Part shown: positions 31,775 to 40,267 of the stretch, one piece after another
Layout: each line of letters begins with the position of its first letter
Numbering within the stretch: the first letter of the stretch is position 1
DNA from: Hyphomicrobiales bacterium
GTDB taxonomy: Bacteria; Pseudomonadota; Alphaproteobacteria; Rhizobiales; Xanthobacteraceae
Direction: 5' to 3'
NCBI GenBank assembly: GCA_017305715.1
Contig: JAFKKG010000010.1
Coordinates: 62,001-126,000, forward strand
Length of the DNA stretch: 64,000 nt
Notes under the pieces: generated by a model
The model's input: the letters and a program-made list of their open reading frames with translations, nothing else
What the model was told of the DNA's origin: nothing
Database searches by the model: none
Translations under genes and position numbers: made by a program

Positions 31775-33457
31775 TTACTGAGCTAACCGTTGCTTGGGTT
31801 GGGCCGCCTGCGGCGAAGGCTGCTGCAGGCGCAGTTCATGACGTGAAAGCTTGCCGACCGGCGTGCGCGGCAATTCGTCGACAAAATCGAGCGCCGCCGG
31901 GATTTCGTGTTTGCCGAGCTTGCCGGCGAGAAACGCGCGTAGTTCTTCCAGCGCGAAAGGTTTTGCACCGCTGCGCAGCTTGATGAAAGCCTTGGCCGCT
32001 TCGCCGCGATAATCGTCGGGAATGCCGATCACGATCACTTCCTGCACGGCAGGGTGCGTGTAGATCGCCTGCTCGATCATCTGCGGATAGACGTTGAAGC
32101 CGCCGGAGATGATCATGTCCTTCTTGCGGTCGACCAGATAGAAATAGCCGTCGCCGTCCATGTAGCCGATGTCGCCGGTGAGAAAACGGTCGCCGACAAA
32201 GGCCTCCGCGGTTTCCTTTGGCCGGTTCCAGTAGCCTTTTGTCACATTGGGGCCGCGGATGCGGATTTCGCCGACCTCGCCGACCGGCATCAATTGTGTG
32301 GGATCGTCGAGCGACACCACGTCCATCTCGATCCCCGGCAGCATCAGGCCGATCGAGCCCGGCTTGTCCGGGCCTTCCTTGGGGTGGGCGGTGCCGGGCG
32401 AGCAGGTTTCAGTCATGCCCCAGCCGCTTTTGAGCTTCATGCCGACCCGCTGTTCGAGGATCCGCGCGACCTCGACCGGCAATGGCGCACCGCCCGAGCC
32501 GACGCTGACCAGCGAGGACAAATCGCGCTTGTCGAGATCCGGCAGCGCGGCGATCGCGATCCACATCGTCGGCACGCCCGGAAACGCCGTGGCGCGTTTG
32601 ACTTCGATGTCTCGCATCACGGCCTCGACATCAAAACGCTGATGCAGCGAGATCAGATGGCCGCGACGGATCGAGGACAACAGCACCACCGTCAGCGCAT
32701 AGATATGAAACAGCGGCAGCACGCAGATCACGCGCTCGATCGGATTGTTGCGCTCGGCGCGCGACGGCTTGCCCCAGACGTCATAGACCGACACCGCCGA
32801 CGTCAGGTTGCCGTGGCTGAGCATGGCGCCCTTGGGCAGGCCCGTGGTGCCGCCGGTATATTGCAGCAGCGCGACATCGTCGGCGCTCTTGTCGGGCCAT
32901 TGCGCCGGCTTTTCCGCGCCGTCGGTGAATTGCCGATAGGTGATGATCGCGGGGTTATCCGGCAATGCCGTCTGCGGCGTGCCGACCTTGCCCCATTCAT
33001 CGTCCTCGCAGACGATCAGCCGATCGAGCAGGCCCTTGTCGAGGAATTTCAGCGCGGTCGGCAACAGCGCCGAGAGGTTGCTGGTGACGAGTATGCGCGC
33101 GCCGGAATCGGAAAGCTTGTGCGACAGTGCGATCTCGCCGTCGAGCGGGCTGAGATGCACGATGCGGGCGCCGGCCTTCAGCGCGCCGAAGAAATTGACG
33201 GGATGATCGGGCGAATTGCCGAGGAACAGGGCGACCGAATGCCCCTTGCCGTAGCCGGCGCGAAGGAAGGCGCTGGCTGCCGTCTCCACCAGGGATTCGA
33301 GTTCGGCAAAACTGATCGGCCGGTCGCGGAACTCGAGCGCGGGGCGCGCGCCGTACTCAGCGGCCGCCGCCGACAACAAATCAGGCAGCGTGCCGCCCGG
33401 CAGCGGATCGTCCCAGTGAACGCCGTGCGGATAGAATTGTTCACCGGGGTGGGTCAT
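31775..33457 (-). CDS. pimA: Acyl/dicarboxylate-CoA ligase (PimA-like)
   Basis: This 560-residue AMP-forming ligase activates a carboxylic acid to its CoA thioester. LLQYTGGTTGLPKGAMLSHG (about residues 194-213) is the phosphate-binding loop, SGWGMTETCSPGTAHP the substrate-side motif, and YLVDRKKDMIISGGFNVYP the C-terminal hinge with the adenylation Lys region. Its operon partners (hydratase/dehydrogenase fusion and PimC/PimD-like dehydrogenases) suggest medium-chain fatty or dicarboxylic acids, as for R. palustris PimA. No thiolase gene lies between it and the dehydrogenase, unlike the pimFABCDE order I recall. Confidence 0.82.
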   Translation of the reverse strand: MTHPGEQFYPHGVHWDDPLPGGTLPDLLSAAAAEYGARPALEFRDRPISFAELESLVETAASAFLRAGYGKGHSVALFLGNSPDHPVNFFGALKAGARIVHLSPLDGEIALSHKLSDSGARILVTSNLSALLPTALKFLDKGLLDRLIVCEDDEWGKVGTPQTALPDNPAIITYRQFTDGAEKPAQWPDKSADDVALLQYTGGTTGLPKGAMLSHGNLTSAVSVYDVWGKPSRAERNNPIERVICVLPLFHIYALTVVLLSSIRRGHLISLHQRFDVEAVMRDIEVKRATAFPGVPTMWIAIAALPDLDKRDLSSLVSVGSGGAPLPVEVARILEQRVGMKLKSGWGMTETCSPGTAHPKEGPDKPGSIGLMLPGIEMDVVSLDDPTQLMPVGEVGEIRIRGPNVTKGYWNRPKETAEAFVGDRFLTGDIGYMDGDGYFYLVDRKKDMIISGGFNVYPQMIEQAIYTHPAVQEVIVIGIPDDYRGEAAKAFIKLRSGAKPFALEELRAFLAGKLGKHEIPAALDFVDELPRTPVGKLSRHELRLQQPSPQAAQPKQRLAQ

Positions 33458-33493
33458 GAAAACTTCGACGATCGTAAGGGAAGCACAAATTTA

Positions 33494-33603
33494 CGGGCTC
33501 CCTCCCCCCTTGCGGGGGAGGGTTGGGGAGAGGGGCCCACACGGGCAGTGCCGATGACGCCACCCCTCTCCCTGACCCTCCCCCGCAAGGGGGGAGGGAA
33601 CGG
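33494..33603. repeat. Second-family intergenic inverted repeat (CCCTCCCCC...GGGGGAGGG)
   Basis: The arms GGCTCCCTCCCCCCTTGCGG and CCGCAAGGGGGGAGGGAAC enclose inner arms GGGGAGAGGGG and CCCCTCTCCC, forming a long nested hairpin of about 110 bp. It differs from the CCGGGCTTGACCCGG family. It lies between pimF-like and pimA-like genes. A related element is at 62935. Confidence 0.75.
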
Positions 33604-33632
33604 ATAAAGCGAGCCAGTGTCGCTTTTAGCCA

Positions 33633-35726
33633 TCAAGCCGCTTTCGACTGGGCCAGCGACGCAAACGTCTTGCCTTCCGCGGCGAGACGCTTGAGCAGCG
33701 GGGCCGGTTCGAGCGAGGGATCGTTGGTCTCCTTGGCGTAGTACGACAAACGGTCCGCGATGTGCTTGAGGCCGACCTGGTCGGCATAGAACATCGGGCC
33801 GCCGCGATAGATCGGCCAGCCATAGCCATAGAGCCAGATCACGTCGATATCGCTCGGACGCGCCGCGATGCCCTCTTCGAGGATCTTCGCGCCCTCGTTG
33901 ATCATCGGATACATCATGCGCTCAAGGATCTCGTCGTCGCTGACGACGCGGGGCTTGCGACCGAGGCGCTGCAGGGTATCGGCAATCAGCTTCTCGACTT
34001 CCGGGTCCGGCAGCGGCGAACGCGAGCCGCTTTCATACTTGTAATAGCCCTTGCCTGTCTTCTGACCGAAGCGGCCGGCTTCGCACAGCGCATCCGCAAT
34101 TTCCGACTTGATGCCGCGGTCTTTCCGCGAGCGCCAGCCGATATCGAGGCCGGCGAGATCGCCCATCGCGAACGGGCCCATCGGCATGCCGAATTTCGTC
34201 ACGACGGCATCGACCTGCTGCGGCAACGCGCCTTCGAACAACAGCTTTTCCGACTGCTTGCCACGCTGGGCCAGCATGCGGTTGCCGACAAAGCCGTCGC
34301 AGACGCCGACCACCGCCGGAACCTTTGCGATCTTGCGCGCGATCGACACCGCCGTGGTCAGTGCATCCGGCGCGGTCTTCTCGGCGCGCACGATCTCGCA
34401 CAGCTTCATGACATTGGCCGGCGAGAAGAAGTGCATGCCGAGCACGTCCTGCGGACGGCTGGTCACCTTCGCGATCTCGTCGATGTTCAGATAGGAGGTG
34501 TTGGAGGCGAGCACGGCGCCCTTCTTGGCGTACTTGTCGAGGGCGGTGAATACGTCCTTCTTGACCGCCATGGTTTCGAATACGGCTTCGATCACCAGGT
34601 CAGCGTCCTTGACGTTCTCAAGGCCGACCACGCCGGTGATCAGGCCCATGCGCTTGGCCGGCGCATCGGCGGGGATGCCACCGCGCGCGGCGGTCGCCTC
34701 GTAATTCTTCTGCATCACGCCCATGCCGCGCTTGAGTTGCTCTTCGCCCGTTTCGATCAGCGTCACCGGGATGCCGGCATTGGCGAACGACATCGCGATG
34801 CCGCCGCCCATCGTGCCGGCGCCGATGATGGCGACGCGCTCGACATTGCGCGGTTTTGTTCCCTCGGGAACGCCGGCGACCTTTGCCGCCTCGCGCTCGC
34901 TGAAGAACGCGTAACGCTGCGCCTTCGACTGGTCGCTCGACACCAGTTTGAGGAACCCTTCACGCTCCTTCTTCAGCCCCTCGTCGAACGGCAACTCGAT
35001 CGCGGCGCGCACGGCGTCGGCGGCGGCGAACGGCGCTTCCAGCCCGCGGGCCTTCTTGGTCAGGGCCGCGACCGCATTGGTGAAGATCGAAATGTCGGCT
35101 TTGGCGGCGGCGAGCTTTGAATCGTCGTCGCGCAGCTTGCGCAGCGGACGCTTCTCGGCCAGCACCTTGCGCGCAAAGGCTTCGCCTCCCGAGGCCGGGC
35201 CTTCGACGATCTCCTCGATCAGGCCGAGCTTCTGGGCTTCGGCGGCACTGATCGGATCGCCGCTGACGATCATCTTGACCGCCATCTCGGGGCCGATCGC
35301 GCGCGGCAGGCGCTGGGTGCCGCCGGCGCCCGGCAGCAGGCCGAGCTTCACTTCGGGCAGGCCGAGTTTTGCCTCCTTGGTCGCCACGCGATAGTGGCAT
35401 GCCAGCGCGACTTCGAGGCCGCCGCCGAGCGCGGTGCCGTGAATGGCGGCAATGATCGGCTTCGGCGAATTCTCCATCGCGACCAACACTTCGTGCAGGC
35501 CGGGCGGCTTCGGCGGCTTGCCGAACTCGGTGATGTCGGCGCCGGCAATGAACGTGCGGCCGCCGCAGGTCAGCACGATCGCCTTGACTTCGGCATCGGC
35601 GATCGCCGCCTTCATGCATTCAAAGATGCCGCCGCGCACGGCGGCGCTGAGCGCGTTCACCGGGGGGCTGTTGACCGTGACGATGGCGATGGCGTCATGA
35701 CGTTCGAGTTTTACGACTTCGTTCAC
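33633..35726 (-). CDS. pimF: Enoyl-CoA hydratase / 3-hydroxyacyl-CoA dehydrogenase fusion (PimF-like)
   Basis: This bifunctional beta-oxidation enzyme has about 697 residues. The N-terminal crotonase domain (about 1-190) has the oxyanion and Glu motifs GTALGGGLEVALACH and GLPEVKLGLLPGAGGTQRLP. The NAD-binding dehydrogenase domain (about 295-480) has VAIIGAGTMGGGIAMSFANA and GMHFFSPANVMKLCEIV, followed by the C-terminal dehydrogenase repeats. I place the start at GTG 35724-35726, preceded by AGGGAGA; the frame is open about 90 codons further but reads AT-rich promoter sequence. It is the first gene of the pim-like cluster, divergent from the iclR gene, with a perfect palindrome between. Confidence 0.88.
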   Translation of the reverse strand: MNEVVKLERHDAIAIVTVNSPPVNALSAAVRGGIFECMKAAIADAEVKAIVLTCGGRTFIAGADITEFGKPPKPPGLHEVLVAMENSPKPIIAAIHGTALGGGLEVALACHYRVATKEAKLGLPEVKLGLLPGAGGTQRLPRAIGPEMAVKMIVSGDPISAAEAQKLGLIEEIVEGPASGGEAFARKVLAEKRPLRKLRDDDSKLAAAKADISIFTNAVAALTKKARGLEAPFAAADAVRAAIELPFDEGLKKEREGFLKLVSSDQSKAQRYAFFSEREAAKVAGVPEGTKPRNVERVAIIGAGTMGGGIAMSFANAGIPVTLIETGEEQLKRGMGVMQKNYEATAARGGIPADAPAKRMGLITGVVGLENVKDADLVIEAVFETMAVKKDVFTALDKYAKKGAVLASNTSYLNIDEIAKVTSRPQDVLGMHFFSPANVMKLCEIVRAEKTAPDALTTAVSIARKIAKVPAVVGVCDGFVGNRMLAQRGKQSEKLLFEGALPQQVDAVVTKFGMPMGPFAMGDLAGLDIGWRSRKDRGIKSEIADALCEAGRFGQKTGKGYYKYESGSRSPLPDPEVEKLIADTLQRLGRKPRVVSDDEILERMMYPMINEGAKILEEGIAARPSDIDVIWLYGYGWPIYRGGPMFYADQVGLKHIADRLSYYAKETNDPSLEPAPLLKRLAAEGKTFASLAQSKAA

Positions 35727-35786
35727 GGTGCTCTCCCTTATCTTCTTGGATGGCCGCTCAAGCTTGCGTTGAGTGGCTACTATTTG

Positions 35787-35809
35787 TTGATTTCGCACTG
35801 CGAAATCAA
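35787..35809. promoter_or_regulatory. Perfect 23-bp palindrome, candidate IclR operator
   Basis: Arms TTGATTTCGC and GCGAAATCAA are exact reverse complements separated by ACT. The site lies 61 bp before the GTG of the pimF-like gene and 74 bp before the iclR ATG. TTGACA hexamers occur at 35820-35825 (+ strand) and 35853-35858 (- strand); the latter would place a minus-strand promoter just upstream of the palindrome. IclR-family proteins bind palindromes of this size, so the neighbour is the likely ligand. This is inference. Confidence 0.65.
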
Positions 35810-35882
35810 ATTCCACATCTTGACAGGGAGGGTTATTTTGAAGCACGTCCCTTGTCAACGAGCCCGGCACAGATGTTAGGTA

Positions 35883-36746
35883 ATGAAGCGTCCAGGGAAG
35901 AAACCGGCGACAGATCGCAGCTTCGTCGTCGCGCTTTCCCGCGGACTTGATGTATTGCGCGCATTCCATCCCAATGACGGGCTTCTCGGCAATCAAGAGA
36001 TCGCCGCCCGCACTAATTTGCCAAAGCCAACCATTTCCCGGCTGACCTATACTCTGACCAAGCTGGGCTATCTTACACCTGTTCCGCGGTTCGAAAAGTA
36101 TCAGCTGGCGCCATCAACCATGGCCCTGGGGTATGCCGCGCTGGCCAATCTCGGCGTTCGGCATTTGTCCGAACCCTACCGCGAAGCGCTGATGCGCGAG
36201 ACCGGCGGCGCGGTCGCGGTCGGCGGGCGCGACCGTCACAGCATGATCTATTTCGGCCAGAGCCGTACCGGATTACTCGGCGTGCAACTCGACGTCGGTT
36301 CGCGGGTACCGATCGCCACCACCGCGATGGGGCGCGCCTACATCTGGGCACTGCCCGATGACGAGCGCACCGTCCTGTTGCGCGAATTGCGTGACCATTA
36401 TGGCAGCCGCTGGGCCCGGATGCGCGACGGCATCGAACGCGCAGGCGAAATGGTTGCGCGTCAGGGATTCACGATTTCCGCAGGCGAATGGCAAGACGAC
36501 GTGCACGCGGTGGGCGTCGCGTTGAAGCTCAGCGATGGAACCGGACCGTATGCCTTTAATTGTGGCGCGCCGGCTTTCCGTTTCACGGAAGATCGCCTGA
36601 TCAACGATATTGGACCTCGTCTTGTGACGATGGTAAGGAACATCGAGGCGGCGCTGGGCGGCGCAGCCCCACAATCAAAAAAAGCAGAAAGCAAGAAGTT
36701 GAAAGCAGGAGGGAAAGTTGCACGTTTGGTCGAGGGGATCAGGTAG
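35883..36746 (+). CDS. IclR-family transcriptional regulator
   Basis: This 287-residue regulator has an N-terminal winged helix (NQEIAARTNLPKPTISRLTY, about residues 38-57) and an IclR effector-binding domain (about 90-260). It has a Lys/Ser-rich tail of about 25 residues (QSKKAESKKLKAGGKVAR) beyond the usual family end. It is divergent from the pimF-like gene and upstream of the livGFHM transporter, so it probably controls both. The effector would be the imported acid or its CoA ester; this is not shown by the sequence. Confidence 0.88.
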   Translation: MKRPGKKPATDRSFVVALSRGLDVLRAFHPNDGLLGNQEIAARTNLPKPTISRLTYTLTKLGYLTPVPRFEKYQLAPSTMALGYAALANLGVRHLSEPYREALMRETGGAVAVGGRDRHSMIYFGQSRTGLLGVQLDVGSRVPIATTAMGRAYIWALPDDERTVLLRELRDHYGSRWARMRDGIERAGEMVARQGFTISAGEWQDDVHAVGVALKLSDGTGPYAFNCGAPAFRFTEDRLINDIGPRLVTMVRNIEAALGGAAPQSKKAESKKLKAGGKVARLVEGIR

Positions 36747-36784
36747 CCATCATCATGGCCAGCGCAGGGTTTCGCGCGGTCAAT

Positions 36785-36810
36785 CCCGCCACATGCGTCA
36801 TGTGGGCGGG
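36785..36810 (+). promoter_or_regulatory. Hairpin immediately upstream of livG
   Basis: CCCGCCACATG (36785-36795) pairs with CATGTGGGCGGG (36799-36810), with one bulged G and a 3-nt loop. The right arm ends 5 nt before the livG ATG and contains the only purine-rich ribosome-binding candidate (GGGCGGG). The hairpin could therefore mask translation initiation, or act as an attenuator after iclR. Confidence 0.5.
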
Positions 36811-36815
36811 ACGCG

Positions 36816-37613
36816 ATGACGCAGGCACAACTCGCGCAGGGTAATGCTCCCCTGCTCGCGGTTCGCGACGTCAGCGTCGTGTTCGGCGGCATCATCGCGC
36901 TCAATGGCGTGTCCTTTGACATGCACAAGGGCGCCATCCTCGGCCTGATCGGTCCGAACGGCGCCGGCAAGACCACGCTGTTCAACTGCCTGTCGCGTCT
37001 CTATCAGCCGTCTTCCGGCGATATCCTGATGGAAGGCGTGAGCATCCTGACGCGCCCGCCGCACCGGATCGCGGAAATCGGCATCGGCCGCACCTTCCAG
37101 AACGTTGCGCTGTTCCCCAATCTGTCCGTGATGGACAATGTCCGCGTCGGTACCCATGCGCGCACTTCGAGCGACATCATCTCCGACTCGCTGAAGCTCG
37201 CCTGGGTTCGCCGCGGCGAGGCCGACGTCAACAAGAAGGTGCACGAGATCCTCGCCTATCTCGACCTCGAAGACGTCGCCCATACCGTGGTGTCCGGTCT
37301 GCCGTTCGGCACCCAGAAGCGCGTCGAGCTGGCGCGCGCGCTGGCCGCCGATCCGAAGATCCTGCTGCTTGACGAACCCGCCGGCGGTCTCAATCACGAG
37401 GAAGTCTACGTGCTCGGCGACCTGATCCGCCGCATTCGCGACGAGCGCCACATGACGGTGCTGCTGGTTGAACATCACATGGGTCTGGTGATGTCGATCG
37501 CCGACCATGTCGTCGCCCTCAACTTCGGCCGCAAGCTCGCCGAGGGAACACCGGCCCAGGTCCAGGCCGACCCGGATGTCATCAAAGCCTATCTGGGGAG
37601 CAAGGACCAATGA
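36816..37613 (+). CDS. livG: Branched-chain-type ABC transporter ATP-binding protein (LivG-like)
   Basis: This 265-residue ABC ATPase of the HAAT (LivG) subfamily has Walker A IGPNGAGKTTLFNCLS (about residues 48-63) and Walker B KILLLDEPAGGLNHEE (about 181-196). The LivG-type ending is DVIKAYLGSKDQ. The signature motif is the divergent LPFGTQKRVELARAL, normal for LivG. It heads an operon livG-livF-livH-livM plus four binding proteins. Given the pim-like neighbours, the cargo may be dicarboxylic or fatty acids rather than branched-chain amino acids. Confidence 0.9.
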   Translation: MTQAQLAQGNAPLLAVRDVSVVFGGIIALNGVSFDMHKGAILGLIGPNGAGKTTLFNCLSRLYQPSSGDILMEGVSILTRPPHRIAEIGIGRTFQNVALFPNLSVMDNVRVGTHARTSSDIISDSLKLAWVRRGEADVNKKVHEILAYLDLEDVAHTVVSGLPFGTQKRVELARALAADPKILLLDEPAGGLNHEEVYVLGDLIRRIRDERHMTVLLVEHHMGLVMSIADHVVALNFGRKLAEGTPAQVQADPDVIKAYLGSKDQ

Positions 37614-38323
37614 CCGCGATGCTCAACGTCAAGGATTTGCGGGCCTATTACGGCCAGGTCCAGGCGCTTCACGGCCTCTCCTTCGCGCTCAACGAAGGCA
37701 GCCTGACCACGCTGCTCGGCGCCAACGGCGCCGGCAAGACCACTACGCTGCGGGCGATCTGCAACATGGTGCGCTCGACCGGCGCGATCGAATTCGAAGG
37801 CAAGCCGCTCTCCGGCCGTTCCACCGAAAACGTCGTCCGTCTCGGCATTGCGCATGTGCCGCAGGGCCGCGGCACTTTCACGACCATGACGGTGGAAGAG
37901 AATTTGCAGCTCGGCGCCATCACCCGCACCGACAAGAAGAACATCGTCGACGACATCGAGCGCATGTACGCCCACTTCCCGGTGCTGAAGCAGCGCTACA
38001 CCCAGCAGGCCGGCACGCTGTCGGGCGGCGAACAGCAGATGCTGGCGGTCGCCCGCGCGCTGATGCTGCGGCCGCGGCTGATGCTGCTGGACGAGCCGTC
38101 GTTCGGCCTTGCGCCCCTGATCGTGCGCGATCTGTTCAAGATCCTCGGCAAGATCAACCGCGAGGACAAGGTCACCATCCTGGTGGTGGAGCAGAACGCG
38201 CAACTGGCGCTGGAACTCGCCGACCAGGCCTATGTGATCGAAACCGGAAAGATCGTGATGTCGGGCAACGCCAAAGAGATCGCGAACAACGAAGACATCC
38301 GTAAATCCTATCTCGGTTATTGA
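37610..38323 (+). CDS. livF: Branched-chain-type ABC transporter ATP-binding protein (LivF-like)
   Basis: This 237-residue ATPase has Walker A LGANGAGKTTTLRAIC (about residues 35-50), signature LSGGEQQMLAVARAL (about 139-153), Walker B LMLLDEPSFGLAP and the LivF ending NEDIRKSYLGY. It overlaps livG by 4 bp (ATGA) and would form the ATPase heterodimer with it. All catalytic motifs are intact. Confidence 0.9.
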   Translation: MTAMLNVKDLRAYYGQVQALHGLSFALNEGSLTTLLGANGAGKTTTLRAICNMVRSTGAIEFEGKPLSGRSTENVVRLGIAHVPQGRGTFTTMTVEENLQLGAITRTDKKNIVDDIERMYAHFPVLKQRYTQQAGTLSGGEQQMLAVARALMLRPRLMLLDEPSFGLAPLIVRDLFKILGKINREDKVTILVVEQNAQLALELADQAYVIETGKIVMSGNAKEIANNEDIRKSYLGY

Positions 38324-38333
38324 GGAGCCGGCC

Positions 38334-39212
38334 ATGGAGCTGTTCACCAACCAAGTCCTGGCCGGCATCGCCACGGGCGCGATCTACGCCTGCATGGCGC
38401 TCGCGGTCGTGATGATCTACCAGGCGATCGACCATCTGAACTTCGCCCAGGGCGAAATGGCGATGTTCTCGACTTTCCTGTCGTGGCAGATGATGCAGTG
38501 GGGCGTGCCCTATTGGGGCGCTTTCGTGCTCACGCTGATCCTGTCTTTCGCCGGCGGCATCCTGATCGAGCGGCTGCTTTTCAAGCCTCTCGCCAAAGCG
38601 CCCGTCTTGACCAACGTCGCCGGTTTCATCGCGCTGTACGGCATCATCAACAGCTTCGCCGGCCTGATCTGGGATTTCACCATCAAGCAATATCCGACGC
38701 CGTTCGGGTCCTCGCCGTTCCTCGGCAGCCAGCTGATCTCGACCCACCAGGCCGGCATGATCGGCGTCACCGTGCTGCTGCTGATCCTGCTGTTCATCTT
38801 CTTCCAGTATACGAGGATCGGACTTGCGATGCGGGCGGCCGCCGCGCTGCCTGAATCGGCCCGACTGGTCGGCATCAACACCTCCTGGATGATCGCACTC
38901 GGCTGGGGCATGGCGGCCGCCATCGGCTCGATCGCCGGCATGCTGATCGCGCCGGTGGTGTTTCTCGAGCCGAACATGATGCTGGGCGTGCTGATCTACG
39001 GCTTTGCCGCGGCCGTGCTCGGCGGCCTGACCTCACCGCTCGGTGCCGTGATCGGCGGCTTCCTGGTCGGCGTGTTCGAAAATCTCGCCGGGACCTACAT
39101 TCCCGGCGTCGGTAACGAGTTGAAACTGCCGATCGCGCTTGCGCTGATCATCACCGTATTGGTCTTCAAACCCGCTGGTCTGTTTGGCCGGCCCATCGTG
39201 AAGCGAGTTTGA
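38334..39212 (+). CDS. livH: Branched-chain-type ABC transporter permease (LivH-like)
   Basis: This 292-residue inner-membrane permease has about eight hydrophobic segments and the N-terminal LivH pattern LAGIATGAIYACMALAVVMI. The coupling region is near ARLVGINTSWMIALGWGMAA (about residues 178-197). The late GFAAAVLGGLTSPLGAVIGG is a LivH hallmark. It begins 10 bp after livF with a GGAG-containing ribosome site. Confidence 0.9.
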   Translation: MELFTNQVLAGIATGAIYACMALAVVMIYQAIDHLNFAQGEMAMFSTFLSWQMMQWGVPYWGAFVLTLILSFAGGILIERLLFKPLAKAPVLTNVAGFIALYGIINSFAGLIWDFTIKQYPTPFGSSPFLGSQLISTHQAGMIGVTVLLLILLFIFFQYTRIGLAMRAAAALPESARLVGINTSWMIALGWGMAAAIGSIAGMLIAPVVFLEPNMMLGVLIYGFAAAVLGGLTSPLGAVIGGFLVGVFENLAGTYIPGVGNELKLPIALALIITVLVFKPAGLFGRPIVKRV

Positions 39213-39214
39213 TC

Positions 39215-40231
39215 ATGAGCGCTGTCGAAGACGTCGTTACCGAAGCCCCCGCCGTCGAAGCCGTTCCGAAACGCGCCATGACGCTCGGCCTCGGCACCTC
39301 GCTGGTGGTGCTGGCCGCGCTGGTGATCGCGCCCATCTTCGTCAAGAACTTCATCATCTTCCAGATGACGATGCTCCTGATCTACGGGCTCGCGGTGCTG
39401 GCCCTGAACATCCTGACCGGCGGGTCCGGCCAGTTCTCGCTCGGCCAGAGCGCGTTCTACGCCGTCGGCGCCTACACGTCGGCGATCCTGATGGAACACG
39501 CCAACATGAACTACGCGCTGACCTTGCCGATCGCCGGCATCGTCTGCTTCGCGTTCGGCTACCTGTTCGGCAAACCGGCGCTGCGGCTTTCCGGCGTCTA
39601 TCTCGCACTGGCGACGTTCGCGCTCGCCACCGCGATGCCGCAGCTCCTGAAACTCGGCTTCTTCGAGCACTGGACCGGCGGCGTGCAGGGCCTCGTCGTC
39701 ACCAAGCCGGACGCGCCGTTCGGCCTGAAGATGTCGCAGGACATGTGGCTGTATTATTTCACGCTGGTGATCTCGATCGGAATCTATATCGCGTCGATCA
39801 ACCTGCTGAGATCCCGCTCCGGGCGCGCCTTCATGGCGATCCGAGACAACGAAATCGCCGCCTCCGCCATGGGCGTCAATGTGGCGCTGTACAAGACGCT
39901 GGCGTTCGGCGTATCGGCAGGGATCACCGGCGTCGCCGGCGGACTTGGCGCCATTGCGGTGCAGTTCGTGGCGCCGGACGGCTACACCATTTTGCTGGCG
40001 ATCTCGCTGTTCCTCGGCATGGTGGTCGGCGGCGTCGGCTGGCTGCCCGGGTCCCTGGTCGGTTCCGCCTTCATCATCTTCGTGCCCAACATCGCCGAAG
40101 GCATTTCGAAAGGCCTCTCCGGCGCCGTGTTCGGCGTCCTGCTGTTCCTTGTCATCTTCCTGGTGCCGCACGGCGCAAGGCAGGTCGCAATGGTCGCCCA
40201 GCAATTGCTCGGCAAAATGATCAAGAAGTAG
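39215..40231 (+). CDS. livM: Branched-chain-type ABC transporter permease (LivM-like)
   Basis: This 338-residue permease has about nine hydrophobic segments. LNILTGGSGQFSLGQSAFYA (about residues 61-80) is the LivM signature, and AIRDNEIAASAMGVNVALYK the cytoplasmic coupling loop. The ATG at 39215, 2 bp after the livH stop, is chosen over a TTG at 39209 overlapping it. The N-terminal 24 residues are a charged cytoplasmic extension. It pairs with LivH to form the channel. Confidence 0.9.
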   Translation: MSAVEDVVTEAPAVEAVPKRAMTLGLGTSLVVLAALVIAPIFVKNFIIFQMTMLLIYGLAVLALNILTGGSGQFSLGQSAFYAVGAYTSAILMEHANMNYALTLPIAGIVCFAFGYLFGKPALRLSGVYLALATFALATAMPQLLKLGFFEHWTGGVQGLVVTKPDAPFGLKMSQDMWLYYFTLVISIGIYIASINLLRSRSGRAFMAIRDNEIAASAMGVNVALYKTLAFGVSAGITGVAGGLGAIAVQFVAPDGYTILLAISLFLGMVVGGVGWLPGSLVGSAFIIFVPNIAEGISKGLSGAVFGVLLFLVIFLVPHGARQVAMVAQQLLGKMIKK

Positions 40232-40267
40232 CCGTCAGTTCCGGAAACAAACGTCAACCCAGGAGAA

